Of a stretch of 64,000 bases of DNA, positions 44,569 to 53,817 are shown piece by piece; the stretch's first letter is position 1, and each line of letters opens with the position of its first letter. A model generated the notes under the pieces. It ran no database searches and was not told where the DNA came from. It saw only the letters and a program-made list of their open reading frames with translations. The translations under genes and the position numbers were made by a program. Source of the stretch: Chloroflexota bacterium (GTDB lineage Bacteria > Chloroflexota > Anaerolineae > Anaerolineales > UBA4823); NCBI GenBank assembly GCA_029265355.1, contig JAJUJL010000001.1:186001-250000 (forward strand), read 5' to 3'.

Positions 44569-45633
44569 ATGAACCATGAACTGAGCGTCAATTTGCACAT
44601 GCACACGCGCTACTCGGATGGTCACGGTAGCCACAGCGACATCGCCCAGGCGGCGCTGGTTGCTGGCATCGACGCCGTGATTGTCACCGATCACAATGTG
44701 TGGGTGAATGGCCCAGAGCAGTATTACCGCAAAGATGGCAGGCAGGTGCTTCTGATGGTGGGCGAAGAGATCCACGACCAGGCCCGCCAGCCGCAAAAGA
44801 ATCACCTGCTGGTGTTCGGCGCTGATCGTGAGCTGGCCATGCTTGCCAGCAAACCGCAAGAGCTGATCGATGGTGTTCGCAAAGCGGGAGGTGTGTGCTT
44901 TTTGGCGCACCCGGTCGACCCGGCTGCGCCAGCCTTCGGTGAAGATGACATCTCCTGGGTCGACTGGCAGGTAAACGGCTACACTGGGTTGGAGCTGTGG
45001 AATGCCATGTCGGAGTTCAAATCGCTGCTGAAGAGTAAGCTGCACGCGATCTACTACGCTTACAATCCTCAGCGCATCGCCCGCGGGCCTTTTCCAGAAG
45101 CGGTGCGCAAATGGGACGAGTTGCTGGTCAGTGGCAAGAAGATTGTTGCCATCGGCGGTTCTGATGCCCACCAGCTCCCCGCTCGCCTGGGGCCGCTTCG
45201 CAAAGTCTTATTCCCTTATGAATTCCACTTTCGTTGTGTCAACACGCATGTCTTGTTATCCCAACCTTTGAGCGGTGACGAGAGCAAAGACCGCCAGAGA
45301 ATTCTCGAGGCCCTGCGCAAAGGGCACGCATTCATCGGCTACGATCTTCCAGCGCCAACGCGCGGCTTTCGCTTTTCGGCTCAAGGGCGCAGCGGCATTG
45401 CCTGGATGGGTGACGAGATCAGCGTACGCGGCGGAGCCACCCTGCAGGTGCGCCTGCCCCTGGCGGTTGAATGCCGCCTGCTCAAAGACGGAAAGGTGAT
45501 CAGAACCTGGAACAAACGTGAGGTTTATACGTATATAACCTCAGAGCCGGGCGTCTACCGGGTGGAAGCCTTTATTCCATACAAGGGATTGCTGCGCCAT
45601 TGGATTATCAGCAATCCAATCTATCTGATTTAA
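44569..45633 (+). CDS. PHP-domain phosphoesterase
   Basis: With the ATG at 44569 the protein is 354 residues; a GTG at 44542 is an alternative start. The PHP metal-binding motifs are complete: LSVNLHMHTRYSDGHGSHSD, DAVIVTDHNVWVNG, GEEIHDQ, AGGVCFLAHPVDPAAPAFG and AIGGSDAHQLPARLG. The C-terminal 110 residues form a beta-rich region (ISVRGGATLQVRLPLAVECR). PHP enzymes hydrolyse phosphoesters; the substrate is unknown. It is followed by uvrB. Confidence 0.88.
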   Translation: MNHELSVNLHMHTRYSDGHGSHSDIAQAALVAGIDAVIVTDHNVWVNGPEQYYRKDGRQVLLMVGEEIHDQARQPQKNHLLVFGADRELAMLASKPQELIDGVRKAGGVCFLAHPVDPAAPAFGEDDISWVDWQVNGYTGLELWNAMSEFKSLLKSKLHAIYYAYNPQRIARGPFPEAVRKWDELLVSGKKIVAIGGSDAHQLPARLGPLRKVLFPYEFHFRCVNTHVLLSQPLSGDESKDRQRILEALRKGHAFIGYDLPAPTRGFRFSAQGRSGIAWMGDEISVRGGATLQVRLPLAVECRLLKDGKVIRTWNKREVYTYITSEPGVYRVEAFIPYKGLLRHWIISNPIYLI

Positions 45634-45728
45634 TTGCCTGGCCGGTTGTGTAAACTTTGCATAAGCCTGCCGCACGTCGTGAGCCACGCTCAGGAATGTC
45701 ACTGAGAGCCAAGAAAAAGGAATAAGTT

Positions 45729-47771
45729 ATGCGATTTAAGTTAAACGCTCCATTCCACCCCACCGGCGACCAGCCAGAGGCAATCCGGCAGCTCGTTGAA
45801 GGCGTCCGCCAGCAGAAACGCCACCAGGTGTTGCTGGGCGCTACTGGAACCGGCAAGACTTTCACCATTGCCAGTGTGATTGAGCAGTTGCAGATGCCAG
45901 CCCTGATCATGGCGCACAACAAGACCCTGGCCGCGCAACTCTACGCTGAATTTCGCGAGTTCTTTCCTGATAACGCTGTTGAGTACTTTGTTTCGTATTA
46001 CGATTACTACCAACCAGAAGCCTACGTGCCCCGCCACGATTTGTATATCGAGAAAGACGCCAATGTCAATGAAGAGATCGAGCGCTTGCGCCTGGCGGCA
46101 ACCACCGCGCTGATGTCACGCAAAGATGTGATCATCGTCGCCTCGGTTTCCTGCATTTACGGCCTTGGCAGCCCCGAAGCCTACGGGCGAGTGGTGATCA
46201 ACCTGGAGAGCGGCAACGTTTTTCGGCGCAACGCCCTGTTGCGCCAGCTCATCGAGAGCCAATACGAGCGCAACGATGTCGAGTTGCGACCCGGCACCTT
46301 CCGTGTGCGCGGCGATACATTGGAGATCATCCCCGCCTACCAGGATAAGCTCGGTTATCGCATTACCTTCTTCGGCGACGAGGTCGAGCGCATGATCGAG
46401 TTCGATGTCTTGACCGGAGAGCTACGCCGCCAGTTGGATAGCGTCGCGATCTACCCCGCCAAGCACTTCATCACCGATCAAGAAAAGCTGCAGCAGGCGA
46501 TCCGCGATATCGAAGCCGAGCTGGCAGAACGCGTCGCCTGGTTGAAGTCCCAAGAAAAACTGCTCGAAGCCCAGCGCCTGGAACAGCGCACACTTTACGA
46601 CCTGGAAATGCTGCGCGAGGTGGGTTACTGCTCTGGCATTGAGAACTACTCACGCCACATGGATCAGCGCGCCGCCGGTTCGCCGCCCTGGACGCTGATG
46701 GATTACCTGCCCAGCGATTACCTGCTGGTGCTGGACGAATCGCACATGACCGTACCACAGATCCGCGGCATGTACAACGGAGACCGCAGCCGCAAGGAAA
46801 CACTGGTGGAATATGGCTTCCGCCTGCCTTCCGCCCTGGATAACCGGCCGCTTAAATTCGATGAATTCGAACAACGCATGGGCTACACGATCTACACATC
46901 TGCCACGCCAGCGGCCTTCGAGCTGCAACGCGCTGACCAGGTAGTGGAGCAGATCATCCGTCCGACCGGGCTGGTCGACCCAGAAGTCGAGGTGCGCCCC
47001 ACTGCCGGGCAGGTAGACGATTTGGTCGGCGAGATCCGCAAGCGAGTGGAGAAAGGTCAGCGCGTGCTGGTGACCACATTGACCAAGCGCATGGCAGAGA
47101 AACTTGCCGATTACCTGATGGAACTGGGCATCAAAGTGCACTACCTGCACTCAGAGATCGATACCCTGGAGCGAGTTGGCATCTTGCGCGACTTGCGCCT
47201 GGGAGTCTTCGATGTGGTGGTTGGTATCAACCTGCTGCGAGAAGGGTTGGACCTGCCGGAAGTGTCGCTGGTTGCCATCCTGGATGCAGACAAAGAAGGC
47301 TTTCTGCGCTCGGACACCGCCCTGATTCAGACCATTGGGCGAGCCGCGCGGCATGTCGAAGGACGCGTCATCATGTACGCTGACCGCATCACCGATTCGA
47401 TGCGCCGCGCCATCGATGAGACTAATCGCCGCCGCGCCAAGCAGGTTGCTTTCAACCAGGCGCATGGCATCGAGCCCGTGGGCATCGTCAAAGCGGTGCG
47501 CGACCTGACCGACCAACTGGCGGTGCACGCCGTCGCCGAACCGAAGGCGGAATACCGCACCCGCGGCGCAGGCGCCATGCCTAAATCCGACCTGCAGCGC
47601 CTGATCTCCGAGCTGGAAAAACAGATGAAAGAGGCTGCCCGCAACCTGGAGTTCGAGAAAGCCGCCGTGCTGCGCGATCAGGTTTACGAGCTGCGCGCCA
47701 TCCTGGCCGAAGAATCCAACCTGCCCCCCTGGCAAAAGATGCGCCTGCTCTCTGGCGAATACGAGGACTGA
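45729..47771 (+). CDS. uvrB: excinuclease ABC subunit B
   Basis: The 680-residue UvrB has Walker [20 protein letters not shown], the beta-hairpin region [20 protein letters not shown], helicase motifs ([40 protein letters not shown]) and the C-terminal UVR motif ([20 protein letters not shown]). AAAAAGGAATAAGTT precedes the ATG. It works with UvrA and UvrC in nucleotide excision repair. No LexA-like box is seen upstream of it. Confidence 0.98.
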   Translation: MRFKLNAPFHPTGDQPEAIRQLVEGVRQQKRHQVLLGATGTGKTFTIASVIEQLQMPALIMAHNKTLAAQLYAEFREFFPDNAVEYFVSYYDYYQPEAYVPRHDLYIEKDANVNEEIERLRLAATTALMSRKDVIIVASVSCIYGLGSPEAYGRVVINLESGNVFRRNALLRQLIESQYERNDVELRPGTFRVRGDTLEIIPAYQDKLGYRITFFGDEVERMIEFDVLTGELRRQLDSVAIYPAKHFITDQEKLQQAIRDIEAELAERVAWLKSQEKLLEAQRLEQRTLYDLEMLREVGYCSGIENYSRHMDQRAAGSPPWTLMDYLPSDYLLVLDESHMTVPQIRGMYNGDRSRKETLVEYGFRLPSALDNRPLKFDEFEQRMGYTIYTSATPAAFELQRADQVVEQIIRPTGLVDPEVEVRPTAGQVDDLVGEIRKRVEKGQRVLVTTLTKRMAEKLADYLMELGIKVHYLHSEIDTLERVGILRDLRLGVFDVVVGINLLREGLDLPEVSLVAILDADKEGFLRSDTALIQTIGRAARHVEGRVIMYADRITDSMRRAIDETNRRRAKQVAFNQAHGIEPVGIVKAVRDLTDQLAVHAVAEPKAEYRTRGAGAMPKSDLQRLISELEKQMKEAARNLEFEKAAVLRDQVYELRAILAEESNLPPWQKMRLLSGEYED

Positions 47772-47812
47772 GAGACAATGGGGCTTGCGTGCTTAGAACA
47801 CCCAATGCCCAT

Positions 47813-47872
47813 TTTCACAAACACTTCAAACCGTCTTCACAACTTCTTCACAACTGTGGTTTATCCTATAGA
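47813..47872 (+). promoter_or_regulatory. four-copy 11-bp direct-repeat operator plus -10
   Basis: Four tandem 11-mers, TTTCACAAACA, CTTCAAACCGT, CTTCACAACTT and CTTCACAACTG, run from 47813 to 47856. A -10-like TATAGA lies at 47867-47872, ten bases later. This is the layout of PhoB/OmpR-type operators, where the repeats replace the -35. It is the upstream region of the Met-rich exported protein (47949), and the response regulator gene is 105 bp after that gene. Confidence 0.7.
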
Positions 47873-47948
47873 CAGTAAGATCAACTTGGAGCTCGCATGA
47901 ATGAATAAAGCTCAATCAGGCGACCTCCACCAGACATAGGAGAAAACC

Positions 47949-48503
47949 ATGAAAAAGTTACTGATTGCAGGTGCTGTGATTGCTCTTTTAGCGGTTGCGG
48001 TGGTTGGCTATGCCTTCGCCCAATCGCCTGATCCAGCCACGCCCACCACGCCTTTTGGCGGCTATGGTCGCATGGGCGGCGGGATGATGGGCTGGCGCGG
48101 CCAGGCGCAGACTGGCGCATACGGTCCGATGCACACTTACATGATCGAGGCGCTGGCGCAGGCCTTTGGCCTGACCCCCGAAGAGATCCAGGCTCGCCAC
48201 GACGCCGGTGAAACCATGTGGGACATCGCCCAGGCGCAGGGCCTCAGCGAGGAGCAATTCGCCGAGGCGATGCTGCAGGCCCGCACCTCGGCCCTCCAGC
48301 AGGCAGTTGCCGACGGTGCCCTGACCCAGGAGCAGGCTGATTGGATGCTGAGCCGCATGAACCAAATGCACGCCAATGGCTTTGGTCCTGGGACGGGCGG
48401 CTGCACCGGCGCTGGCCCGGTTGGACGCGGGGGGATGATGGGCGGCGGTTTCGGACGCGGCGGCATGCGCTGGAACACCCAGCCCTCCGCCCCAACGAAC
48501 TAG
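47949..48503 (+). CDS. Met/Gly-rich exported protein (DUF2680/YckD-like)
   Basis: The 184-residue protein has a signal peptide (KKLLIAGAVIALLAVAVVGY, cleaved near AFAQ), a Gly/Met-rich stretch (GGYGRMGGGMMGWRG), a helical pair-like middle (LTPEEIQARHDAGETMWDIA, LSEEQFAEAMLQ, LTQEQADWMLSRMNQMH) reminiscent of DUF2680, and a second Gly/Met-rich C-terminal stretch (GRGGMMGGGFGRGGMRW). Methionines and histidines in such stretches can bind soft metals (for example Cu(I)). It is the gene next to the tandem operator and precedes the two-component genes, with a terminator between. Metal binding is inference. Confidence 0.75.
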   Translation: MKKLLIAGAVIALLAVAVVGYAFAQSPDPATPTTPFGGYGRMGGGMMGWRGQAQTGAYGPMHTYMIEALAQAFGLTPEEIQARHDAGETMWDIAQAQGLSEEQFAEAMLQARTSALQQAVADGALTQEQADWMLSRMNQMHANGFGPGTGGCTGAGPVGRGGMMGGGFGRGGMRWNTQPSAPTN

Positions 48504-48526
48504 GACTCGCCAATAGTCTGATCCTT

Positions 48527-48562
48527 CACTGGGGCAGCCGTAGCTGCCCCAGTGGTTTTTTT
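48527..48562 (+). terminator. strong intrinsic terminator
   Basis: CACTGGGGCAGC (48527-48538) pairs perfectly with GCTGCCCCAGTG (48543-48554), with a CGTA loop and GTTTTTTT after it. It separates the Met-rich gene from the regulator genes. Confidence 0.95.
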
Positions 48563-48572
48563 CCGCCGCTGG

Positions 48573-48578
48573 TATAAT
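48573..48578 (+). promoter_or_regulatory. -10 box of the response regulator gene
   Basis: TATAAT lies 29 bp before the TTG at 48608. Its -35 position falls in or at the end of the terminator hairpin; the -35 is weak. Confidence 0.45.
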
Positions 48579-48607
48579 CCGTCGCATCACCAATTTGGGA
48601 GGCAACC

Positions 48608-49288
48608 TTGGCATCCGTATTGATTATCGAAGACGAGGTCGAGCTGGTCAAGGTGCTGCGCGCTTACCTGGAGCAAGCCGGCTTCACCGTGTTCACCGCC
48701 GGGCGCGGCGACACTGGCTTATCTGCCTGGGAGCACAAGCGCCCCGATTTGGTGATCCTGGATCTCAACTTGCCCGGTATGGATGGCCTGGATGTGGCCC
48801 GCGAAATCCGCCGCAAGTCAACGACGCCCATCATCATGCTGACCGCGCGGGTCGAAGAAACCGACCAGCTTATCGGCCTCGAGCTCGGCGCCGATGACTA
48901 TATCACCAAGCCCTTCTCGCCGCGCATCGTGGTGGCGAGGGCGCGCGCCCTGCTGCGGCGCAGTGAGGGCGCTGCAACCCCGGCGCAGGTGCTGCGTGTG
49001 CTGGACCTAGAGATCGACCTGGAGGCGCATAGCGTGACCCGGGCCGGTGAATTGCTGGACCTCACCCCCACCGAGTTCAACCTGCTGGCAGCCATGGCAG
49101 CCCAACCAGGACGCGCCTTCACCCGCATGCAGCTCCTGGAAGCCGCCTTGGGCAGCGCCTATGAAGGCTACGAGCGCACCATTGATGCTCACATCAAGAA
49201 CTTGCGCGCAAAACTGGAGCCTGACCCCCGCAACCCGCGTTACATCGAAACCGTGTTTGGCGTGGGCTATCGCTTCGCCCGCCCTTGA
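48608..49288 (+). CDS. OmpR/PhoB-family response regulator
   Basis: A TTG start with GGGAGG five bases upstream gives 226 residues. The receiver has the phosphorylatable Asp (D52 in LVILDLNLPGMDG), the Thr region (IIMLTARVEE) and YITKPFSP. The winged-helix output domain ends in the RTIDAHIKNLRAKLEPD and GVGYRFARP motifs. It would bind the direct-repeat operator at 47813, which has the spacing known for this family. The next gene is its probable kinase. Confidence 0.93.
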   Translation: MASVLIIEDEVELVKVLRAYLEQAGFTVFTAGRGDTGLSAWEHKRPDLVILDLNLPGMDGLDVAREIRRKSTTPIIMLTARVEETDQLIGLELGADDYITKPFSPRIVVARARALLRRSEGAATPAQVLRVLDLEIDLEAHSVTRAGELLDLTPTEFNLLAAMAAQPGRAFTRMQLLEAALGSAYEGYERTIDAHIKNLRAKLEPDPRNPRYIETVFGVGYRFARP

Positions 49289-49291
49289 GCT

Positions 49292-50668
49292 ATGATGCGT
49301 CTACGCCTGGTACTCTCGTTTGCCCTGATCGTGCTGGTCGCCGTGATCAGCATGGTGTTGATCGCGCGCCAGTCCACCGCTTCGCAGGTGCGCATGTTCA
49401 TGTTTCGCGGCGGTATGAGCGGCACCGAAGGGTTGGTGGGCCGGCTGGAAGACTATTATGCTGCCAATGGCTCCTGGGAAGGGGTAGATAGCCTGATCAG
49501 CGAGAGTATGCACGCCGGGCAAGGGCGCATGCGCGGCATGCAGGGCATGGGCATGGCAATGAACCAGCGCTTGCGGGTCGCCGACGCCAACGGCGCGATC
49601 ATCGCTGACACAGCCGGCATACCGCAAGGCCGCCTGGATGCCAACCAGATCAAGACTGCCATCGCCCTGTATCATGGCAGCTCGCTGGTTGGCTATCTGC
49701 TGCCAGAGGGGGGCGCAGCCTTCAGTCAGGCAGATGAAACCCGCCTGGTGAGCAGCCTTAACCAGGCGGCCTGGAGCGCAGCGCTCATCGCGGGCGGCGT
49801 GGCGCTTTTGCTGGCGTTACTGCTGGCGTACCAGTTTATGCGCCCGGTGCGCGCTTTGACCCTGGCAACCTCCAAGATCGCCAGCGGAGACCTGTCTCAG
49901 CGCGTGCCCGTTGTTGGCAAAGATGAGTTGGCTCAGCTCGCCGCAACTTTCAATCACATGGCAGATTCACTCCAGGCGGCAGAAAACAGCCGGCGGGCAA
50001 TGACCGCCGATATCGCCCACGAGCTGCGCACACCGCTGGCGGTGCAGCGCGCCCACCTGGAAGCGCTGCTGGATGGCGTGTACCCAATGGAGCCCGAATA
50101 CCTGGTGCAGGTGTTGGAACAAAATCATCTCCTCACTCGCCTGGTGGAAGACCTGCGCACCCTGGCCCTGGCGGATGCAGGGCAGTTGGAGCTGGTGCGC
50201 TACCCAACCAATTTGACCGAGCTTGCCCAGCGCATTTTGGAGCGATTCTCTCCCCAGGCGCAGGCTCGCCAGGTGCAGCTCATCATGCAAGAACCGCCAC
50301 GCGACAAGCGCTTAGATAACGTGCCGCTCGACCCGGGCCGCGTGGAGCAAATCCTGGGAAACCTGCTCGCCAACGCCCTGCGCTACACGCCCGAGGGCGG
50401 GCAGATCAGCCTGCGATTGGAAATTCAGGGCTCAAATGCCCTGCTGCATGTGCACGATAGCGGCCCCGGCATACCACCTGAGGCGCTGCCGCGTTTGTTC
50501 GAGCGCTTTTACCGGGCTGATAAATCCCGCAGCCGGCAAGAAGGCGGCAGCGGGCTGGGCTTGCCCATTGCCCGCCAGCTCGCCAAAGCGCACGGCGGCG
50601 ATCTGACGGCGCGTAACCACCCTCGAGGCGGCGCCGAGTTCACACTTATCCTGCCGCTGGCAGCCTGA
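49292..50668 (+). CDS. sensor histidine kinase with Met-rich sensor loop
   Basis: The 458-residue kinase has an N-terminal membrane helix (LSFALIVLVAVISMVLIA), an extracytoplasmic region of about 130 residues with a methionine-rich stretch (residues 73-90, MHAGQGRMRGMQGMGMAM), a second helix (ALIAGGVALLLALLLAYQF), a HAMP domain (FMRPVRALTLATSKIASGD), HisKA with H243 in MTADIAHELRTPLAV, and HATPase_c boxes (ILGNLLANALRYTPEGG, DSGPGIPPE, GSGLGLPIARQLA). It lies three bases after the response regulator. The Met stretch may sense a soft metal; this is inference. Confidence 0.9.
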   Translation: MMRLRLVLSFALIVLVAVISMVLIARQSTASQVRMFMFRGGMSGTEGLVGRLEDYYAANGSWEGVDSLISESMHAGQGRMRGMQGMGMAMNQRLRVADANGAIIADTAGIPQGRLDANQIKTAIALYHGSSLVGYLLPEGGAAFSQADETRLVSSLNQAAWSAALIAGGVALLLALLLAYQFMRPVRALTLATSKIASGDLSQRVPVVGKDELAQLAATFNHMADSLQAAENSRRAMTADIAHELRTPLAVQRAHLEALLDGVYPMEPEYLVQVLEQNHLLTRLVEDLRTLALADAGQLELVRYPTNLTELAQRILERFSPQAQARQVQLIMQEPPRDKRLDNVPLDPGRVEQILGNLLANALRYTPEGGQISLRLEIQGSNALLHVHDSGPGIPPEALPRLFERFYRADKSRSRQEGGSGLGLPIARQLAKAHGGDLTARNHPRGGAEFTLILPLAA

Positions 50669-50684
50669 TGGATTGTCTTTGCCG

Positions 50685-51164
50685 ATGAAAACGAACAATG
50701 TCACCCGCCTGCTCGACCAGCGCAAGATTGCCTACACCACCCACGAGCTGCCGGTCGAGAAGCTCGGCGCAATCGAGGTTGCGCGCTTCTTGAACGTCTC
50801 CCCTGCCCTGGTTTACAAAACCATTGTGGTCACGCGTCTCGAGAAGGGCAAACCCATCCTGGCAGTCACACCTGGCGACCAGGAAGTCGACCTCAAGGCA
50901 TTGGCGGCCGCGCTGGGAGAGAAAAAGCTGCATCTGCCCAGCGAGCGCGAAGCCGAGCGCCTGACCGGCCTGCAGGCTGGCGGCATATCGCCGCTGGCGC
51001 TGATCAACCGTGGATTTCAAGTGGTCATCGATGAAAGCGCCCGGCGCCTGGAATACATCTATGTCAGCGGCGGGCAGCGCGGTTTGAATATCTGCCTGGC
51101 GCCTGCCGACCTGGCTGCGCTGACCAATGCCCGTTTTGCAGCCATCAGCCGGGCCTCTGGCTGA
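50685..51164 (+). CDS. ybaK: Cys-tRNA(Pro) deacylase YbaK/EbsC
   Basis: The 159-residue protein begins MKTNNVTRLLDQRKIAYTTH; a TTG at 50673 is a longer alternative. The deacylase motifs are VYKTIVVTRLEKGKPILAVT (the conserved Lys), HLPSEREAERLTGLQAGGIS and PLALINRGFQVVIDESA. YbaK removes mischarged Cys from tRNA(Pro). It directly follows the kinase gene but is probably a separate function. Confidence 0.88.
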   Translation: MKTNNVTRLLDQRKIAYTTHELPVEKLGAIEVARFLNVSPALVYKTIVVTRLEKGKPILAVTPGDQEVDLKALAAALGEKKLHLPSEREAERLTGLQAGGISPLALINRGFQVVIDESARRLEYIYVSGGQRGLNICLAPADLAALTNARFAAISRASG

Positions 51165-51227
51165 ACTCACCGCCCGGCGCCGCTTCTTCCCGCTTCGTAA
51201 AAGTAACGTCAATAATTGCGAAATTCC

Positions 51228-51256
51228 TTGCCCAATATGGGATTTTTTCCTATAAT
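51228..51256 (+). promoter_or_regulatory. promoter of the amino-acid ABC operon
   Basis: TTGCCC (51228-51233) and TATAAT (51251-51256) are 17 bp apart, 70 bp before the ATG at 51326. Confidence 0.7.
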
Positions 51257-51325
51257 AGGCGTATTAATCGCCGGTCGCTGCGACCACATCCCTTTCATGT
51301 TTGTCTGCGTAAGGAGGAGACAACG

Positions 51326-52510
51326 ATGGCTAAAAAAGTATTCCCGTTCTTTGCATTTCTGATCGTCCTGGCGCTGGTAATCACCGCCTGCGGTGGAGCC
51401 CAAACCCCGACAGCCAGCGGAGAGACCTCAACCGAGGGACAACCTGTGCAACAAACCGTTGAGGTGATCAAAACCGTCGAGGTGGTCAAGACGGTGGTGG
51501 TCACAGTTGAAAGCCAGGCAGCCGCTCCCGCCCTGCCGGCGCCCCCGGCTGGCTATGGAGCCACCCTCAAAACCGTGCAGGAGCGCGGCCAGCTGATCTG
51601 TGGCGTCAACTCCCAGGTGCCGGGCTTTGGCTATGTGGATTCGGCCGGCGCTTTCTCTGGCTTCGACGTGGATTATTGCCGCGCCCTCGCCGCAGCCATC
51701 TTCGGTGATCCCGCCAAGATCGAGTTCCGCCCGGTGACCGGCAGCGAACGCTTTACCGCCTTGCAATCGGGCGAGATTGATATCCTCAGCCGTAATACCA
51801 CCTGGACGCTGGTGCGCGATACTGAGCTGGGCGGCAACTTCGTGCACACCACTTTCTACGATGGACAAGGCATGATGGTTCCCGCCGACTCTGGACTGAC
51901 CACCCTGGAAGATCTGAACGGCGGCACGATCTGTGTTCAGACCGGCACCACGACCGAATTGAACCTGGCTGACCAGATGGCAGCCCGGGGACTCGAATAC
52001 ACGCCAGCAGTCTACCAGGATGCCGATGGCACCTTCGCTGCTTACGCCGAGGGGCGCTGCGATGCTGTGACCACGGATAAATCGGGGCTGGTCGCACGCC
52101 GCGCCGTACTGCCTGATCCAGAAAATCATGTCATCATGGACGTCACCATGTCTAAGGAGCCGCTCGGCCCGATGGTGCGCCATGGCGACGACCAGTGGTT
52201 CGATATCGCCCAATGGACCGTCTTTGCCCTCTTCACCGCTGAAGAGTATGGCATCACCTCCAGCAACGTGGACCAGGTGCGCGCTGAAACCACCAATCCA
52301 GAAGTGCGCCGCCTGCTGGGTCTGGAAGGCGACCTGGGCCTCAAGCTGGGCTTGAGCAATGACTGGGCTTACAATATCATCAAGCTGGTGGGCAACTACG
52401 CCGAAGTGTACGACCGCAACTTGGGACCCAACACTCCCACCTACATCCCGCGTGGTTTAAATAGCCTGTACACGGATGGCGGTATTCTTTACGCACCGCC
52501 TTTCCGATAA
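51326..52510 (+). CDS. aapJ: general L-amino-acid ABC transporter substrate-binding lipoprotein (AapJ-like)
   Basis: The 394-residue protein has a lipobox signal (LIVLALVITACGGAQ) and a coiled-coil-like VEVIKTVEVVKTVVV linker, then the SBP3 fold: TVQERGQLICGVNSQVPGFG, GFDVDYCRALAAAIFGDPAK, NTTWTLVRDTELGGNFVHTT and TICVQTGTTTELNLADQMAA. This matches AapJ-type binding proteins for general L-amino acids. AAGGAGGAGA precedes the ATG. It starts the J-Q-M-P operon and a decarboxylase gene follows. Confidence 0.92.
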   Translation: MAKKVFPFFAFLIVLALVITACGGAQTPTASGETSTEGQPVQQTVEVIKTVEVVKTVVVTVESQAAAPALPAPPAGYGATLKTVQERGQLICGVNSQVPGFGYVDSAGAFSGFDVDYCRALAAAIFGDPAKIEFRPVTGSERFTALQSGEIDILSRNTTWTLVRDTELGGNFVHTTFYDGQGMMVPADSGLTTLEDLNGGTICVQTGTTTELNLADQMAARGLEYTPAVYQDADGTFAAYAEGRCDAVTTDKSGLVARRAVLPDPENHVIMDVTMSKEPLGPMVRHGDDQWFDIAQWTVFALFTAEEYGITSSNVDQVRAETTNPEVRRLLGLEGDLGLKLGLSNDWAYNIIKLVGNYAEVYDRNLGPNTPTYIPRGLNSLYTDGGILYAPPFR

Positions 52511-52532
52511 ACCGGATTGCGTTATGTTCCAT

Positions 52533-52569
52533 CTCCTTGAGTCCGGTTGAGTCAACCGGACTCAAGGAG
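52533..52569 (+). promoter_or_regulatory. perfect 16-bp hairpin between aapJ and aapQ
   Basis: CTCCTTGAGTCCGGTT (52533-52548) pairs with AACCGGACTCAAGGAG (52554-52569) around GAGTC. No T-run follows, so it is likely a 3'-end protector that allows more SBP than permease mRNA, or a weak pause. Confidence 0.7.
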
Positions 52570-52633
52570 GATATGGAGGGGGGAGGCGCCATCACCTTCC
52601 CCTGGCCGCTGGCTGGCGGCTTGAGGAGCTGCG

Positions 52634-53815
52634 ATGCAAACTCCGATCCGAACCCGGCAGAGCGTGCCCTTGTGGCGCGATGAGCGATTCCTGAAAGTGG
52701 CAGGGCAAGTTATCTTTGCTCTGGTGATTGCCAGTATCGCCTATCTGCTTTTGCGCAACATGGTGGAGGGGCTACGGCGGCAAGGGACTGTGCTGGGTCT
52801 CAGCTTTCTCTCCCAAACCTCCGCCTTTGACATCGGAGAATACCTGATTGAGTACAGCCGCAACAGCAGTTATTTGCGCGCTTTCCAGGTCGGCATCCTC
52901 AATACCCTTTTGGTCAGCCTGCTTGGAATCATCTTTTCCACCATTCTGGGCATCGTGTTGGGTGTTGCCAGTTTATCCACCAACATCCTGGTGAATCGCC
53001 TGTCGCGTGCCTATATCGAATTCATTCGCAATATTCCTTTGCTGGTTCTGTTGATTTTCTGGTACTCGGCGGTGTTTCTGAAGTTACCCCGCGTGCGCGA
53101 AGCGATTACCTTGCCCGGCCCAACTTACCTGACCAATCGCGGCGTGGGCATTCCTTGGGGTGTTCCAACGGCGACTTTCAAAACCTATCTTTGGGTTTTG
53201 TTCATCGGATTGGCCGTTGCCTTGCTCTTGGCGTTCCTTATGGTGCGTCGCGGCAGGCAAACCGGGCGCACTCCGCTGGTGGCGCTGTGGAGCCCGCTGC
53301 TCTTCCTGGGAATCGCAACCACCGGGTGGCTTGTCTTACCGGCTCCACCCCTGGAAACCTCGCTGCCCTATGTCAAAGGCTTGAACCTGGATGGCGGCTT
53401 GATCCTGAGTCCTGAGTTCATGGCCATCCTATCCGGACTGGTGTTGTACACCGCAGCTTTCATCAGCGAGGTGGTGCGCGCTGGCATCCAATCGGTGGCT
53501 AAAGGGCAACTCGAAGCCGCTCGCGCCCTGGGGCTTTCCAGCTTCGAGACTCTGCGGCTGGTGGTATTTCCCCAGGCGCTGCGTGTGATCATTCCACCGT
53601 TGACCAGCCAGTACCTCAATCTCACCAAGAACTCCTCTCTGGCAATTGCTATCGGCTACCCGGATCTGTTCTACGTTTCCAATACGATCATCAACCAGAG
53701 CGGGCGAGCAGTTGAAATGATCTCTTTGGTGATGCTTTCTTACCTGATCATGAGCTTGCTAACCTCAGCATTCATGAACTGGTACAACCAGCGCGTTCGT
53801 CTGGTGGAGCGTTAG
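52634..53815 (+). CDS. aapQ: amino-acid ABC transporter permease (AapQ-like)
   Basis: The 393-residue permease has multiple hydrophobic segments (about eight) and the binding-protein-dependent transport motif EAARALGLSSFETLRLVVFP. The N-terminal extra helices and IEFIRNIPLLVLLIFWYSAV are typical of AapQ/BztB. GAGGAGCTGCG precedes the ATG. It overlaps closely with the next permease. Confidence 0.92.
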   Translation: MQTPIRTRQSVPLWRDERFLKVAGQVIFALVIASIAYLLLRNMVEGLRRQGTVLGLSFLSQTSAFDIGEYLIEYSRNSSYLRAFQVGILNTLLVSLLGIIFSTILGIVLGVASLSTNILVNRLSRAYIEFIRNIPLLVLLIFWYSAVFLKLPRVREAITLPGPTYLTNRGVGIPWGVPTATFKTYLWVLFIGLAVALLLAFLMVRRGRQTGRTPLVALWSPLLFLGIATTGWLVLPAPPLETSLPYVKGLNLDGGLILSPEFMAILSGLVLYTAAFISEVVRAGIQSVAKGQLEAARALGLSSFETLRLVVFPQALRVIIPPLTSQYLNLTKNSSLAIAIGYPDLFYVSNTIINQSGRAVEMISLVMLSYLIMSLLTSAFMNWYNQRVRLVER

Positions 53816-53817
53816 CC

